Shown: positions 21,681 to 30,787, counted from the stretch's first letter. The stretch: 45,335 nucleotides of DNA from JADJTT01 sp049306275 (GCA_049306275.1 JBAQQB010000233.1:1-45335), one strand, 5' to 3'. Numbers and translations are program-made. The notes: a model not told the origin generated them from the sequence alone.

Positions 21681-23162
21681 ATGCCCAAAGATAATGGAAT
21701 TCAAGGCCAAGCGCAACCGGAAAAAACGGTTCATATTCCCCCAGGTGCAAGCCTGGAAGAAGGGCCACAGAAGCCCCCCCCCACCGTTCGGGAAATATTG
21801 GACATCCTGAAAAAACAGGTTCAGAAAGTCAACCTGGAAACGGAATTGGGGGAAGGGTGGAAGCAAAAGCACCTCATTGTTTTTGTGGTGGAAAGGGTGT
21901 TGGAGGTGGCCAAGGCCAACGGCTGGAACCTGGCCCGGCAAAATGACTTCGTTTACCTGTTCACCGGAAAACACTGGCAGGTGATAGATAAGGACATTTT
22001 GAAACGCTTTCTTGCAGACTGTACAATTCAGTTGGGGTATTCCCCGAGGGAAAGCAGGTATTACGAATTTCAGGACAAACTTTTCAGGCAGTTCCTTACG
22101 GAAGCGTACCTTCCACCCCCACAGCCAGACTTGAACAGGGTGCTGGTTAACCTGCAAAATGGCACATTCGAAGTTACCCAGGACGGCTTCCACCTTCGGG
22201 AACACAACCCGGATGACTTTTTAACCCACCTCTTGCCATTTCCATATAAGTCCCACTGGAAGGCCCCGAGGTTCAGCCGATATCTGGAACAAGTTCTTCC
22301 AGATGAAGCAGCCCGGAACGTACTGGCTGAATTTTTTGGGTATGTATTCACCCGGAAATTGAAACTGGAAAAGGCCCTTTTGTTGTATGGCAGCGGCGCA
22401 AACGGGAAAAGCGTCTTCTTCGACGTAATAAACGCAATGCTTGGAAGGGAAAACGTTGTGACATACAGCCTTTCCAGCCTTTCCGAAGAACACAACCGGG
22501 CAATGATAGCCAATGCCCTGCTGAATTATGGCAGCGAAATAAGCGGAGCAGGGGTGAACCGGGACACCTTCAAAGCCTTGGTAAGCGGTGAACCCATACA
22601 AGCCCGGCTGAAGTACGGGAACCCCTTCATAATGGAAAATTACGCCAAACTTGCTTTCAACGCCAACGAACTGCCAAAGGACGTTGAGCACAATGAAGCC
22701 TACTTCCGAAGGTTCCTTATTGTTCCCTTCGCTGTTACCATACCCGAAGCCGATAGGAACCCCATGCTTGCCCAGCAGATTATTGAAGACGAACTGCCTG
22801 GGGTATTCAATTGGGTGATGGAAGGACTGGCCCGGCTGCTGGAAAACAACAAATTCAGTTCTTGCACACTGGTAGAAGCAGCCCTGGCCCAATATCGCAA
22901 GGAAAGCGACAGCGTGGCCCTGTTCATTGAGGAACCGGAAACATACTACCAACCCACCAACCCGGACACCGATAAAGACAAATGGAAAACCCTGGCCAGC
23001 CTGTTCAGCGAATACAGGGAATTTTGTACGGCTTCGGGGTTCCGGGCTGTCAGCGTAAGAAATTTTAGTGAACGACTGCAAGGGCTTAAATTTCAAACAG
23101 TTAAGCGGAAGCAGGGAAAAATTGTCTTCTGCCAAAAGGGGGAATTGGACGGCGAAGGGTGA
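21681..23162 (+). CDS. SF3 primase-helicase (phage/plasmid type)
   Basis: A 493-residue protein of the D5_N/P4-type primase C-terminal family. Residues 190-345 form the superfamily 3 helicase: Walker A YGSGANGKSVFF (236-247), an NYGSEISG Walker-B-like region, sensor FNANELP (326-332) and arginine finger NEAYFRRF. The N-terminal 180 residues hold the D5_N-like region. It should unwind DNA at the element's origin for autonomous replication after excision. The 3' end overlaps the right arm of the inverted repeat. Confidence 0.92.
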   Translation: MPKDNGIQGQAQPEKTVHIPPGASLEEGPQKPPPTVREILDILKKQVQKVNLETELGEGWKQKHLIVFVVERVLEVAKANGWNLARQNDFVYLFTGKHWQVIDKDILKRFLADCTIQLGYSPRESRYYEFQDKLFRQFLTEAYLPPPQPDLNRVLVNLQNGTFEVTQDGFHLREHNPDDFLTHLLPFPYKSHWKAPRFSRYLEQVLPDEAARNVLAEFFGYVFTRKLKLEKALLLYGSGANGKSVFFDVINAMLGRENVVTYSLSSLSEEHNRAMIANALLNYGSEISGAGVNRDTFKALVSGEPIQARLKYGNPFIMENYAKLAFNANELPKDVEHNEAYFRRFLIVPFAVTIPEADRNPMLAQQIIEDELPGVFNWVMEGLARLLENNKFSSCTLVEAALAQYRKESDSVALFIEEPETYYQPTNPDTDKDKWKTLASLFSEYREFCTASGFRAVSVRNFSERLQGLKFQTVKRKQGKIVFCQKGELDGEG

Positions 23163-23201
23163 CGAAGTGACGAGGTGACGGCTGAAAAAACATTTTTTTT
23201 T
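23158..23201. repeat. Right arm of the 44-bp inverted repeat
   Basis: Inverted copy of 18778-18821. It includes the last bases and stop codon of the helicase gene and ends 3 bp before the ATG of the next gene. The two arms bracket about 4.3 kb containing the membrane, HTH and helicase genes. Confidence 0.85.
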
Positions 23202-23204
23202 GAC

Positions 23205-24314
23205 ATGGAAAGGAATTGCCTAAACATACAAGTAAGCGCTTGGAAGAACTACTTCGAAGCCCACCACCCGAAGCCGGTTAATCTTTGGGTTTGGCTGAAT
23301 TCGGCCAAATATGCCCCCCAGGTTCAGCAGATCAGGGTAACGGATAACAAGGAGGAGCGGGACAGGCTGAAGGCCACCCTTCCGGCTATTACCCCCAGCG
23401 GCGAATTTACCCACCGGGAAGAAGCCGGACTGGTTAAGCATTCGGGCTTAATTCAGTTCGACGTTGACGGGCTTACACCTTGCGATGCAGAATATCTTAA
23501 GGGCCAGTTGTGCAATCTGGAAGAAGTGGCCTATTTGGGCCTGTCTGTCAGCGGGAAGGGGCTTTGGGGACTTATTCCCATAGCCCACCCGGATAAACAC
23601 CGCCAACACTTCGAAGCCCTGGCCAAAGACTTCCTGGCCTGGGGTATTGTGTTGGACGAAAAGCCCAAAAACGTTGCCAGCCTTCGGGGGTATTCCTGGG
23701 ATGATGCAGCGTATTTCAACCCCCAGGCGAAGACTTACACCAAGTTAGCCCGATATGCTCCACCACAGGCCACCACAGGCCCCAGGTTGGAAGGTGACGA
23801 AGCCCGGAAGGTGGAAATATGCCTGGAACAGCTGGAAGGGGGGAGAATTGACATAACGGCCAATTATGGGGACTGGCTGGCAGTTGGTTTTGCCCTGGCT
23901 GACGAATTCGGGGAAGGGGGAAGGGAATACTTCCACAGGGCCAGCCAGTTCCACCCGAAGTACCGGCCAAGTGAAACGGACAGGCAATTTACAGCCTGCC
24001 TGAAGCATGGGAAGAAAACAACCCTGGGAACGTTCTTTGAACAGTGTAAGCACTTCGGGGTAACATACAAAGGCTACCTTCGGGAAGAAAAGATTCAGCC
24101 CCAGAATTGCACACAGGCCACCAAGCCCAACCCGAAGCCCGTTCAAGCGCCCCAGGAAGCGAATAGGACCAGCCCGGAACCCTGCCCAAACGGATACCCT
24201 GCCAGTTGGGATGAAGGGCCATCAAGGGGGGAAGCCCTGCTGGCTGACTTCACCCGGAAGAATCCGGCCTTTGGAAAATTTGTTGAACGGATAGGACTTG
24301 TGATTGTAGAATAA
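23205..24314 (+). CDS. VirE_N/BT4734-like protein, replication accessory
   Basis: 369 residues from the ATG at 23205. An upstream GTG at 23175 would translate the inverted repeat and is less likely. The N-terminal region, GLVKHSGLIQFDVDG then LGLSVSGKGLWGLIPIAHPD and HFEALAKDFLAWGIVLDEKP, matches the VirE_N/BT4734-like domain that accompanies primase-helicases in Bacteroidota mobile elements. It is followed by a PriCT-like stretch (ITANYGDWLAVGFALADEFG). It probably supports primer synthesis or origin recognition. The C-terminus is Pro-rich and disordered. Confidence 0.85.
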   Translation: MERNCLNIQVSAWKNYFEAHHPKPVNLWVWLNSAKYAPQVQQIRVTDNKEERDRLKATLPAITPSGEFTHREEAGLVKHSGLIQFDVDGLTPCDAEYLKGQLCNLEEVAYLGLSVSGKGLWGLIPIAHPDKHRQHFEALAKDFLAWGIVLDEKPKNVASLRGYSWDDAAYFNPQAKTYTKLARYAPPQATTGPRLEGDEARKVEICLEQLEGGRIDITANYGDWLAVGFALADEFGEGGREYFHRASQFHPKYRPSETDRQFTACLKHGKKTTLGTFFEQCKHFGVTYKGYLREEKIQPQNCTQATKPNPKPVQAPQEANRTSPEPCPNGYPASWDEGPSRGEALLADFTRKNPAFGKFVERIGLVIVE

Positions 24315-24330
24315 AAACAGTGGTAAAACA

Positions 24331-24768
24331 GTGGCGAAAAGAGTAAAGCAACCACATGGGGGAGAATTGACCCCCTTTCAACCTGGCCAGAGTGGGAACC
24401 CCAGCGGACGCCCCAGGAAAGTGTTTTCAACGATTACGGAAGAATGGAAGCAATGCGGGTTTGAAATGGTTTCACCGGCAATTGTGAAAGAACTCTTTGA
24501 GTTAATGCTATCCCTGCCAATGGCAGAGATAGAACGCCTTGCAGGAGATGCGGAAAATCCAGCCTTGGTTCAAATTGTGGCCAAGGAGTTGACCGGCCCC
24601 CGTCAATGGAAGATGTTGCTTGAGATGTTAGATCGGACGCAGGGGAAGCCAAGGCAGTCAGCTGACATTTCAACGAATGGGGGTAATATAGGGGTGGGAA
24701 CCTTTACTGGGTTTGGATTCCTGGATGCTTTAGCATATGAAGCACATGAAGTGAAGAAAGGTGAGTGA
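24331..24768 (+). CDS. DUF5681-like protein, 145 aa
   Basis: GTG start at 24331. The N-terminus has the DUF5681 signature FQPGQSGNPSGRPRK. The middle is helical, and the C-terminus is Gly-rich and poorly conserved. The domain is common in phages and mobile elements and often precedes terminase or methylase genes. Its biochemical role is not known. It converges with the methyltransferase gene 17 bp away. Confidence 0.75.
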   Translation: MAKRVKQPHGGELTPFQPGQSGNPSGRPRKVFSTITEEWKQCGFEMVSPAIVKELFELMLSLPMAEIERLAGDAENPALVQIVAKELTGPRQWKMLLEMLDRTQGKPRQSADISTNGGNIGVGTFTGFGFLDALAYEAHEVKKGE

Positions 24769-24785
24769 GTCCATTACATTACACA

Positions 24786-25934
24786 TTATTTCTTAGGCGG
24801 TAAGGTCTCAATCATCCTGTCCCCAATAATTTGTGCCAATTTAACAGGAACAGCGTTGCCTAATTGCCTCATTGCCTCTGTCCAAGAACCAGAAATGTAA
24901 TAATTATCTGGAAAAGTTTGGATTCTCTTTGCCTCCAAAACTGTATAATACCTAACTGAATTATCCTCAAATCTTATCATGTTTTCCCCGCCAGGTACTC
25001 CGTGATCGCCAGCCTTGATAGTTTTTGAGGGTTCATCTATATAGCTTCCCGAATGCCCAGGATAAGTTTTTGCGCCGTCTCTGAAGAAATGGTCCTTATG
25101 TATTCCAGAATTCTGTCTGGGATCGGGCAGATCATGCAGGGCCTCACGTATAGTTACCCAAGGCAATTCTTGGGGGCCAAACATACCGTGCCTATTCTTT
25201 AGCTTATCTATCTTTTCTTTAAGTTCTTTAGAAGGATTTTCTCTTTTAGTACGGGGGATTTTCAACTTTTCCCAATAATCCCCTTTTACAAATTTGGACC
25301 ATAGCAAACTATCTAATGAATGCGTAAATGGGGGGAAGGACCATTCAACCTTCAAGGAATCCTTGATTCCAACAATTATTACCCGTTCACGTTTCTGGGG
25401 AATCCCATAGTTAGCGGCATTAACAAGGCGGTAAACTACATTATACTTTAATCCAATGTAACTGCCACCAGTGTGAGTTTTTTCTAACCTACTAAGGTGA
25501 GAAAGCCAGTCTTCATCCTTCTCTTTCAAAATTTCAGGATAGGTAAGTTGAAGAATAATATAGTTGAAGTAGGAAGCAAAAGACTGTCTCAGAAGCCCCT
25601 TTACATTCTCAAAAATGAATGCCTTTGGTTGAATTTTTCTAATTCCATTAATCGCATATGGAAACATATCCCTTTGGTCCAAGTTTCCTTTATGTTTCCC
25701 CCCCAAAGAGAAGGGTTGGCATGGTGGCCCACCGGAGATAACATCTGCTCCAATTAGAGGTGTGAAATCAAAAGCCCTGATGTCCCCTTGAAAGACTTTG
25801 TTTTCTTCAAAATTTATCCTTAGGGAATTACACGCATCTTGATTCCACTCAATTAATGCTTCATGTTGGAAGCCTGCCAACCTAAGGCCTTGTGCCAATC
25901 CACCAGCGCCTGAAAAAATTTCAACTGATTTCAT
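24786..25934 (-). CDS. C5 cytosine DNA methyltransferase
   Basis: A 382-residue enzyme. Motif I FSGAGGLAQG is at residues 7-16. Motif IV GGPPCQPFS carries catalytic Cys72 and motif VI FENV lies at 108-111. Motif VIII QKRERV, the target-recognition region and motif X GNAVPV follow in order. It should methylate cytosine and protect against the partner nuclease. The Eco29kI-like partner suggests CCGCGG as target, but sites of family members can differ. It is the last gene of a three-gene operon with the endonuclease and Vsr, and its start overlaps the nuclease stop by one base. Confidence 0.94.
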   Translation of the reverse strand: MKSVEIFSGAGGLAQGLRLAGFQHEALIEWNQDACNSLRINFEENKVFQGDIRAFDFTPLIGADVISGGPPCQPFSLGGKHKGNLDQRDMFPYAINGIRKIQPKAFIFENVKGLLRQSFASYFNYIILQLTYPEILKEKDEDWLSHLSRLEKTHTGGSYIGLKYNVVYRLVNAANYGIPQKRERVIIVGIKDSLKVEWSFPPFTHSLDSLLWSKFVKGDYWEKLKIPRTKRENPSKELKEKIDKLKNRHGMFGPQELPWVTIREALHDLPDPRQNSGIHKDHFFRDGAKTYPGHSGSYIDEPSKTIKAGDHGVPGGENMIRFEDNSVRYYTVLEAKRIQTFPDNYYISGSWTEAMRQLGNAVPVKLAQIIGDRMIETLPPKK

Positions 25935-26572
25935 TAATCCTTCCCCCTTTTAAAAGACCTGAAAATTTTCCCCATTACTTGTTCTTGACTGGAAGAAACC
26001 CCTAAGCACTTATCTGCCCAAGGTCTTCCAGGGTGAAGAACATCCCAATCAGATTTAGCTTGATTATATCTGCCACTTCCAGGGTCGTGATTACCAAATC
26101 CATCAACTACCGAGTTCCACATTGGTTTATAATGGCGGATTAGGGCAGCCTCTACGGTGCCAATCAGGTTGGTTTCAACGCCTTCCAATATCATAAAGCG
26201 GCAAGTAAAATCTTCTATTTTCAAATTCTTTGCTTGGTGAATACTTTTCTCATGCTCCAAAAGTCTTCGAAAGAGTTCGTGGTTGACCTTCCCATCAATC
26301 TTTTCAACTCTTGCTTGCCTCCAACCACCTGGGACCGCTTTCCCAATATATATTGGCATTGAGAACTCCAGCCGATTTTTGTCCGAAATATGCCTGTAAA
26401 TCTCACTTCCACCAATATAGTAAATTGCATAAACGCCCGTGCCATGAAATTTTATAGGGGGAGGAAGTTTGATGACAGGAGTGCCGTTAAAAAACCTAAT
26501 GGTATTTTTTATTATTTCTTCAAATGCCTCTGATTTAAAGACATGGTCTTCCCTGTTAAACTCCCTGTTCAT
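25934..26572 (-). CDS. Eco29kI-like GIY-YIG restriction endonuclease
   Basis: A 212-residue protein, close to the 214 of R.Eco29kI. The GIY-YIG core reads GVYAIYYIG and then PIYIGKA. The residues I recall as catalytic in R.Eco29kI (Tyr49, Tyr76, Arg104, His108, Glu142, Asn154) all appear one position earlier: Tyr48, Tyr75, Arg103, His107, Glu141, Asn153. The family segment DPGSGRYNQAKSDWDVLHPG is also present. It should cleave unmethylated double-stranded DNA, with CCGCGG as the most likely site. It overlaps Vsr by 17 bp and the methyltransferase by 1 bp, so all three genes are coupled. Confidence 0.92.
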   Translation of the reverse strand: MNREFNREDHVFKSEAFEEIIKNTIRFFNGTPVIKLPPPIKFHGTGVYAIYYIGGSEIYRHISDKNRLEFSMPIYIGKAVPGGWRQARVEKIDGKVNHELFRRLLEHEKSIHQAKNLKIEDFTCRFMILEGVETNLIGTVEAALIRHYKPMWNSVVDGFGNHDPGSGRYNQAKSDWDVLHPGRPWADKCLGVSSSQEQVMGKIFRSFKRGKD

Positions 26573-27014
26573 TCGGTTGGGTTTTCTTCTGCGAATCGCA
26601 CCTTAAGCAATTAAGCATATCTATAACCTTTTGTACACAGCCATCAGTGTTTTTCAGGATTTCTTCACCCCAAAATCGGAGAACTGCATACCCTCTTTTG
26701 CTTAGAATCTCAGTAACTGTTCTATCACGCGCAATATTCTTCTCAATTTTCGAGACCCAAAACTCCCGGTTTGACCTTATCCTCCAATCCTTTGCCCCCC
26801 AATCCTTCCCATGCCAGAATTCACTATCGCAAAAAATAGCTAACTTATATTTAGTAAAGACAATGTCGGGTGTTCCATATACACCCCGATAATTTCGTCT
26901 ATACCTATAACCTTTTTTCCAAAGGGCCTTTGCCAAGGTCGCTTCTATCTTTGAGCCCTTGTTCCTTATAGAGCGCATTATTCTTGATCGAGTTTCCGAA
27001 GGCTGCCTTTTCAT
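26556..27014 (-). CDS. vsr: Very short patch repair endonuclease
   Basis: A 152-residue Vsr protein, first in the operon. It has the family opening TRSRIMRSIRNKGSKIE, the core KGYRYRRNYRGVYGTPDIVF with Asp50, and the FCDSEFWHG segment with His68. Vsr nicks next to T:G mismatches that arise when 5-methylcytosine deaminates. In this operon it would repair mutations caused by the neighbouring methyltransferase. The base composition of this operon is visibly AT-richer than the rest of the element. Confidence 0.93.
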   Translation of the reverse strand: MKRQPSETRSRIMRSIRNKGSKIEATLAKALWKKGYRYRRNYRGVYGTPDIVFTKYKLAIFCDSEFWHGKDWGAKDWRIRSNREFWVSKIEKNIARDRTVTEILSKRGYAVLRFWGEEILKNTDGCVQKVIDMLNCLRCDSQKKTQPNEQGV

Positions 27015-27116
27015 ATTTCAAATATACATCACATTGGGCTATCATCGTCAAAAGGCCGCACAATATCCGCCAAAACACCCTCGAAGTGGTAAAGAATCTG
27101 GTAAGTATCAATAACA

Positions 27117-27149
27117 AACCCCTTGTAAGTCTTTCACCTACAAGGGGTT
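27117..27149. terminator. Terminator supplied by the element at the tRNA end
   Basis: AACCCCTTGTA (27117-27127) pairs with TACAAGGGGTT (27139-27149), just beyond the tRNA 3' end on the minus strand. It resembles the terminator at 17254-17290 in its CTTGTA/TACAAG stem. It probably replaces the original tRNA terminator displaced by integration. Confidence 0.8.
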
Positions 27150-27160
27150 ATGTTTTTAAT

Positions 27161-27237
<77 letters not shown>

Positions 27238-27299
27238 AATTTTGCCCGCCAAAGCCGAAGCTCCGGCAGACGAAATCGCTCTTTCGTCAAAGAGCGACG

Positions 27300-27307
27300 C
27301 AAATATA
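27300..27307 (-). promoter_or_regulatory. Candidate -7 box for tRNA-Ala
   Basis: The minus strand reads TATATTTG, an exact TAnnTTTG match, 62 bp before the tRNA 5' end. ATTGG about 19 bp upstream is a weak -33 candidate. Confidence 0.45.
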
Positions 27308-27340
27308 CAAACTTCCTCCAAATTTCCAATACCCCCTTCC

Positions 27341-27368
27341 CCCTTCACCCTTCACCCTTCACCCTTCA
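27341..27368. repeat. (CCCTTCA)4 heptamer array
   Basis: Four perfect tandem CCCTTCA units followed by a C-run, 11 bp after the stop codon of priA. It may vary in copy number between strains. The degenerate G-strand version is at 1936-1988. Confidence 0.85.
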
Positions 27369-27379
27369 CCCCCAAAAAC

Positions 27380-29866
27380 TCACATCGGATCCACATCCAC
27401 ATTCACCCTTACCGTCGAACAGCCCTCCAGCTTGCGCAGCTGCCGGATGCCCTCCATGATCCGCTCCTTCGCCTGGAAGATCAGGTGGGGGTTGCGCTCC
27501 AGCTTGACCAGGATGTCGAGCAGGTACTGGCCGCGCACGCGCGACACCGAGGGCATCGCCGGACCGATCACCCGCGCGCCCAGCATCTCCTTGAGATAGT
27601 TGCCCATGTATTGGGCCGCCTTGTTCACCACCTCCGGGGTCTGGTGCTTGAGCGTGATCTTGATGAGGCGGAAGAAAGGTGGGTAGTGGAATGCCTGCCG
27701 CTCCTCGATCTCCCGCCGGTAGAAGTCCTTGTAGTCGCCGCTGACCACGTCCTTGAGCACGGGGTGGTAGGTCTGCAGGGCCTGGATGATGACCTTGCCC
27801 CGCTTCCCCTTCCGCCCGGCGCGCCCCGCCACCTGGGTGAGCAGCTGGAAAGCCCGCTCGCTGGCCCGGAAGTCGGGGAAGTGAAATAACTGGTCGGCGT
27901 TGATCACGCCCACCACCGAAACTTTGTCGAAATCGAGTCCCTTGGTCACCATCTGGGTGCCTACCAGCACGTCGAGCCGGTGCTCCTCGAAGTCGTTGAT
28001 GATGCGGGCATGGGCGTTTTTGGTCCGCACCGTGTCGAGGTCCATGCGGCCGATGCGCAACTCGGGCAGGATGACGGCCAGGTCGTCTTCGATCTTTTCC
28101 GTGCCCGTGCCCTGCAGGTGCAGGTCGTGGTTGCCGCATGCCGGACAAGCCGGCGCCTGCGTGGCCCGGTACCCGCAGTAGTGGCAGCGCAACTGGTTCT
28201 GGGCCTTGTGGTAGGTCAGCGTCACGTCGCAGTGCTCGCACTGCTGGGTCCAGCCGCAGGTGGTGCAGCGGTACACCGGCGCATATCCCCGCCGGTTCTG
28301 GAACAGGATGGCCTGTCCGCCCTGCTCGATCGTCTTTTTCAACTCTTCGATGAGGTAGGGGGTGAACACGGGCATGTGCCCCGGCACGATGGGCGCCGTT
28401 TTGATGTCGGTGATGTGCACCTCGGGCAGCTCCAGACCGCCGAAGCGCTCAAAGAGCTCCACTAGTGCGTATTTCTTGGTCTTGGCATTATTATACGACT
28501 CCAACGAAGGAGTCGCGGTGCCGAGGATGACTTTCGCCTCGTGGATATGCCCCAGGTAAACCGCCGTATCGCGGCCGTTGTATCGCGGCGCGGGGTCCTG
28601 CTGCTTGTAGGAAGGGTCGTGCTCTTCGTCGACCACGACCAGCCGCAGGTCGCGGAAGGGGAGGAAGAGGCTGGAGCGCGGACCCAGGATGACGGGCTTG
28701 CCCTCCATGACCGTGCGCCACACCTCCACGCGCTCGTTGTTGTTGAGGCGCGAATGGTACACCGCGATCTGGTCGCCGAAGATCTTCTGCAGGCGGTCGA
28801 TGATCTGGGTGGTCAGGGCGATCTCGGGCAGCAGGTACAGGGCCTGTCCGCCGGAGTTGATGACCTCTTGGATCAGCTCCACATATAGCCGGGTTTTCCC
28901 GCTGCCCGTGACGCCGTGGAGCAGCGTCACCGGAAACTCCGCCATGCCGGCGCGGATTTCGCCCAGGGCTTTGACCTGGGCTTCCGACAGCCCTGCCTGG
29001 ATGGCGGCTTCGTCCTCGTAGCCGGGCAGACGGCTCACCTCCTGCTCGAACGATTCGAGGATGCCCTTTTTCTCCAGCGCCTTGAGCGTGCCGGGGTCGG
29101 CATTGGCGATGCCGGCCAGGGCCTGTTTTTTCACAAAAGGCTCTTTTTTCGACAACTGCACATAGGCCAGCAAGGCCTCGGTCTGTTTCGCGGAGCGGCT
29201 CACGAGTTCGAAGGCCTCTTCCAGCAGCTCGGGACGCGAGGCGTAGGGCTCCTGCAAACGCATGCAGGCCACGGTCTTGGGCTGGTATTTGGCCTGTATC
29301 TCCTCCTTTAAATATATAATACGTTTTTCGATCAGCTGGTGGATGATGGGGTAGATGGTCTTCTGCCCCAGGATGTCCTGCACCTCGTCGAGCGACAACT
29401 CGCCCTGGATCGACAGCGCCTCGGTGATCAGGAATTCTTTATCGGAGAGCCCCTCGAAGCTGTGGTCGTAGAGCGGACTGAGCGAAATGCGCGTCTCGCT
29501 TGCCAGCTTGAGGTTGGAGGGGATGGCGGTGTTCATCACTTCGCCCAGGGAGCAGCAGTAGTAACTCGCCATCCATTGCCAGAGCCGCAGCTGCTCGGGC
29601 GTGATGAGCGGCCGGGCATCGATGATCGAGAGGATGGGCTTGGGCTTGTGCGTCGTGGGCGCCTCGTGGTGGATCCGCACGACCAGCCCGGCATACAACT
29701 TGTTCTTTCCGAAGGAGATCTCCACCTGGTGGCCGAAGGTGAGCCTGGGCACCAGTTCTTCCGGCACGGAATAGGTGAAGGCCTTCTCAATGGCGATGGG
29801 CAGCAGCACATCGGCAAAGGTCAGGGTCTGGCCGGATTCGGGATGAAACAGGTCGGTAGCTTCCAC
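27380..29866 (-). CDS. priA: Primosomal protein N' (PriA helicase)
   Basis: An 828-residue PriA. The N-terminal DNA-binding region (to about 280) is followed by the SF2 helicase: Walker A HGVTGSGKT (317-325) and DEEH (413-416). A zinc-binding insertion has paired CxxC motifs: YRCTTCGWTQQCEHC, LRCHYCG and CPACG. Downstream helicase motifs include GTQMVTKGLDF and QVAGRAGRKGKRG. PriA restarts stalled replication forks. The length is full. The gene stands alone beside the tRNA on one side and a 920-bp non-coding region on the other. Confidence 0.96.
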   Translation of the reverse strand: MEATDLFHPESGQTLTFADVLLPIAIEKAFTYSVPEELVPRLTFGHQVEISFGKNKLYAGLVVRIHHEAPTTHKPKPILSIIDARPLITPEQLRLWQWMASYYCCSLGEVMNTAIPSNLKLASETRISLSPLYDHSFEGLSDKEFLITEALSIQGELSLDEVQDILGQKTIYPIIHQLIEKRIIYLKEEIQAKYQPKTVACMRLQEPYASRPELLEEAFELVSRSAKQTEALLAYVQLSKKEPFVKKQALAGIANADPGTLKALEKKGILESFEQEVSRLPGYEDEAAIQAGLSEAQVKALGEIRAGMAEFPVTLLHGVTGSGKTRLYVELIQEVINSGGQALYLLPEIALTTQIIDRLQKIFGDQIAVYHSRLNNNERVEVWRTVMEGKPVILGPRSSLFLPFRDLRLVVVDEEHDPSYKQQDPAPRYNGRDTAVYLGHIHEAKVILGTATPSLESYNNAKTKKYALVELFERFGGLELPEVHITDIKTAPIVPGHMPVFTPYLIEELKKTIEQGGQAILFQNRRGYAPVYRCTTCGWTQQCEHCDVTLTYHKAQNQLRCHYCGYRATQAPACPACGNHDLHLQGTGTEKIEDDLAVILPELRIGRMDLDTVRTKNAHARIINDFEEHRLDVLVGTQMVTKGLDFDKVSVVGVINADQLFHFPDFRASERAFQLLTQVAGRAGRKGKRGKVIIQALQTYHPVLKDVVSGDYKDFYRREIEERQAFHYPPFFRLIKITLKHQTPEVVNKAAQYMGNYLKEMLGARVIGPAMPSVSRVRGQYLLDILVKLERNPHLIFQAKERIMEGIRQLRKLEGCSTVRVNVDVDPM

Positions 29867-30540
29867 AAGATACTTTTCAGACGTAAATAAGCGGAAAGTT
29901 AAGCCATTCTCCTCCCACTCCCAAGTACATCGCTCCTTTTCAACTTACTTGAGAGGAGTGGAAATATCCGGACGATTGTGCAGTAATCAGGCCTTTTTGT
30001 GTATGCAAGGACCGGTGAACGGCTGTTTTTGACAAGAAAGCGGCCTTACTTGGTGCTTGCCAGCGCCCTGTCGTCGTGAAAAATGAAGATTTTTTTCAAA
30101 AAAATTTTTCACAAAGGATATAAAAATTTCACAATGAATCATCATTGAGAATGTCGAGCTTCTTTAAAAATAGGATTTTTGCTCATTTGGATTAAAATAA
30201 AATTTTCACAATCGCCTTAAAATGTCCTTGTATCTCCTGGAATGGCGTTGCATATTTGTATCGTGAATGGTGAATAGAGGGGGACAAAGAGAAAAAGCAA
30301 ATAAGAGTCTAGCTGAAAGAAGTTAGAAAATTCATTCGAATTCTTACATGAGATTACGGTTTGTTAAAGTAGACCGGCCCGATCTCCCCCCGGGCCGGCT
30401 TACTGAATGAGTAAGAACCGGATGAAGTTGACAAAGTGCATATGTTCATGGGATTATAATTTGTTAGTAGCACCGTCCCCCTGAAAAATGGGGGACTGTT
30501 TACTATCTCACAAATTGGTAGAACCACACACTCAATAAAT

Positions 30541-30570
30541 AAAAAAAGGCTGATCTGGGAAATCAGCCTT
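30541..30570 (-). terminator. Minus-strand terminator inside the array
   Basis: AAGGCTGAT (30546-30554) and ATCAGCCTT (30562-30570) are perfect arms. On the minus strand the stem is followed by a run of seven T. It could end read-through from the HDAC-family gene. Confidence 0.7.
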
Positions 30571-30757
30571 CAAAGTTAGCATTGCTCACGGGATTAGTAC
30601 AAAAACATTAAATCAGTTCATGGGATGGGAATCGTCGGGAAACGATTAACATTTTATCACTGCGAAGATAATTGATTTATCTCTTCTGTGCAAGAGCCAG
30701 AGAGAATAAATTATAAAGAATTCGTTTTTGGATATGTTCATGGGATTATAATTCAGG

Positions 30758-30787
30758 AAGTCGCCTCGTTCGGGCGACTTTTTTTTT
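30758..30787 (+). terminator. Strong plus-strand terminator
   Basis: AAGTCGCC and GGCGACTT are perfect arms (30758-30765 and 30773-30780), followed by T to 30787. There is no plus-strand gene in front of it, so it implies a plus-strand transcript through the array. Confidence 0.85.
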
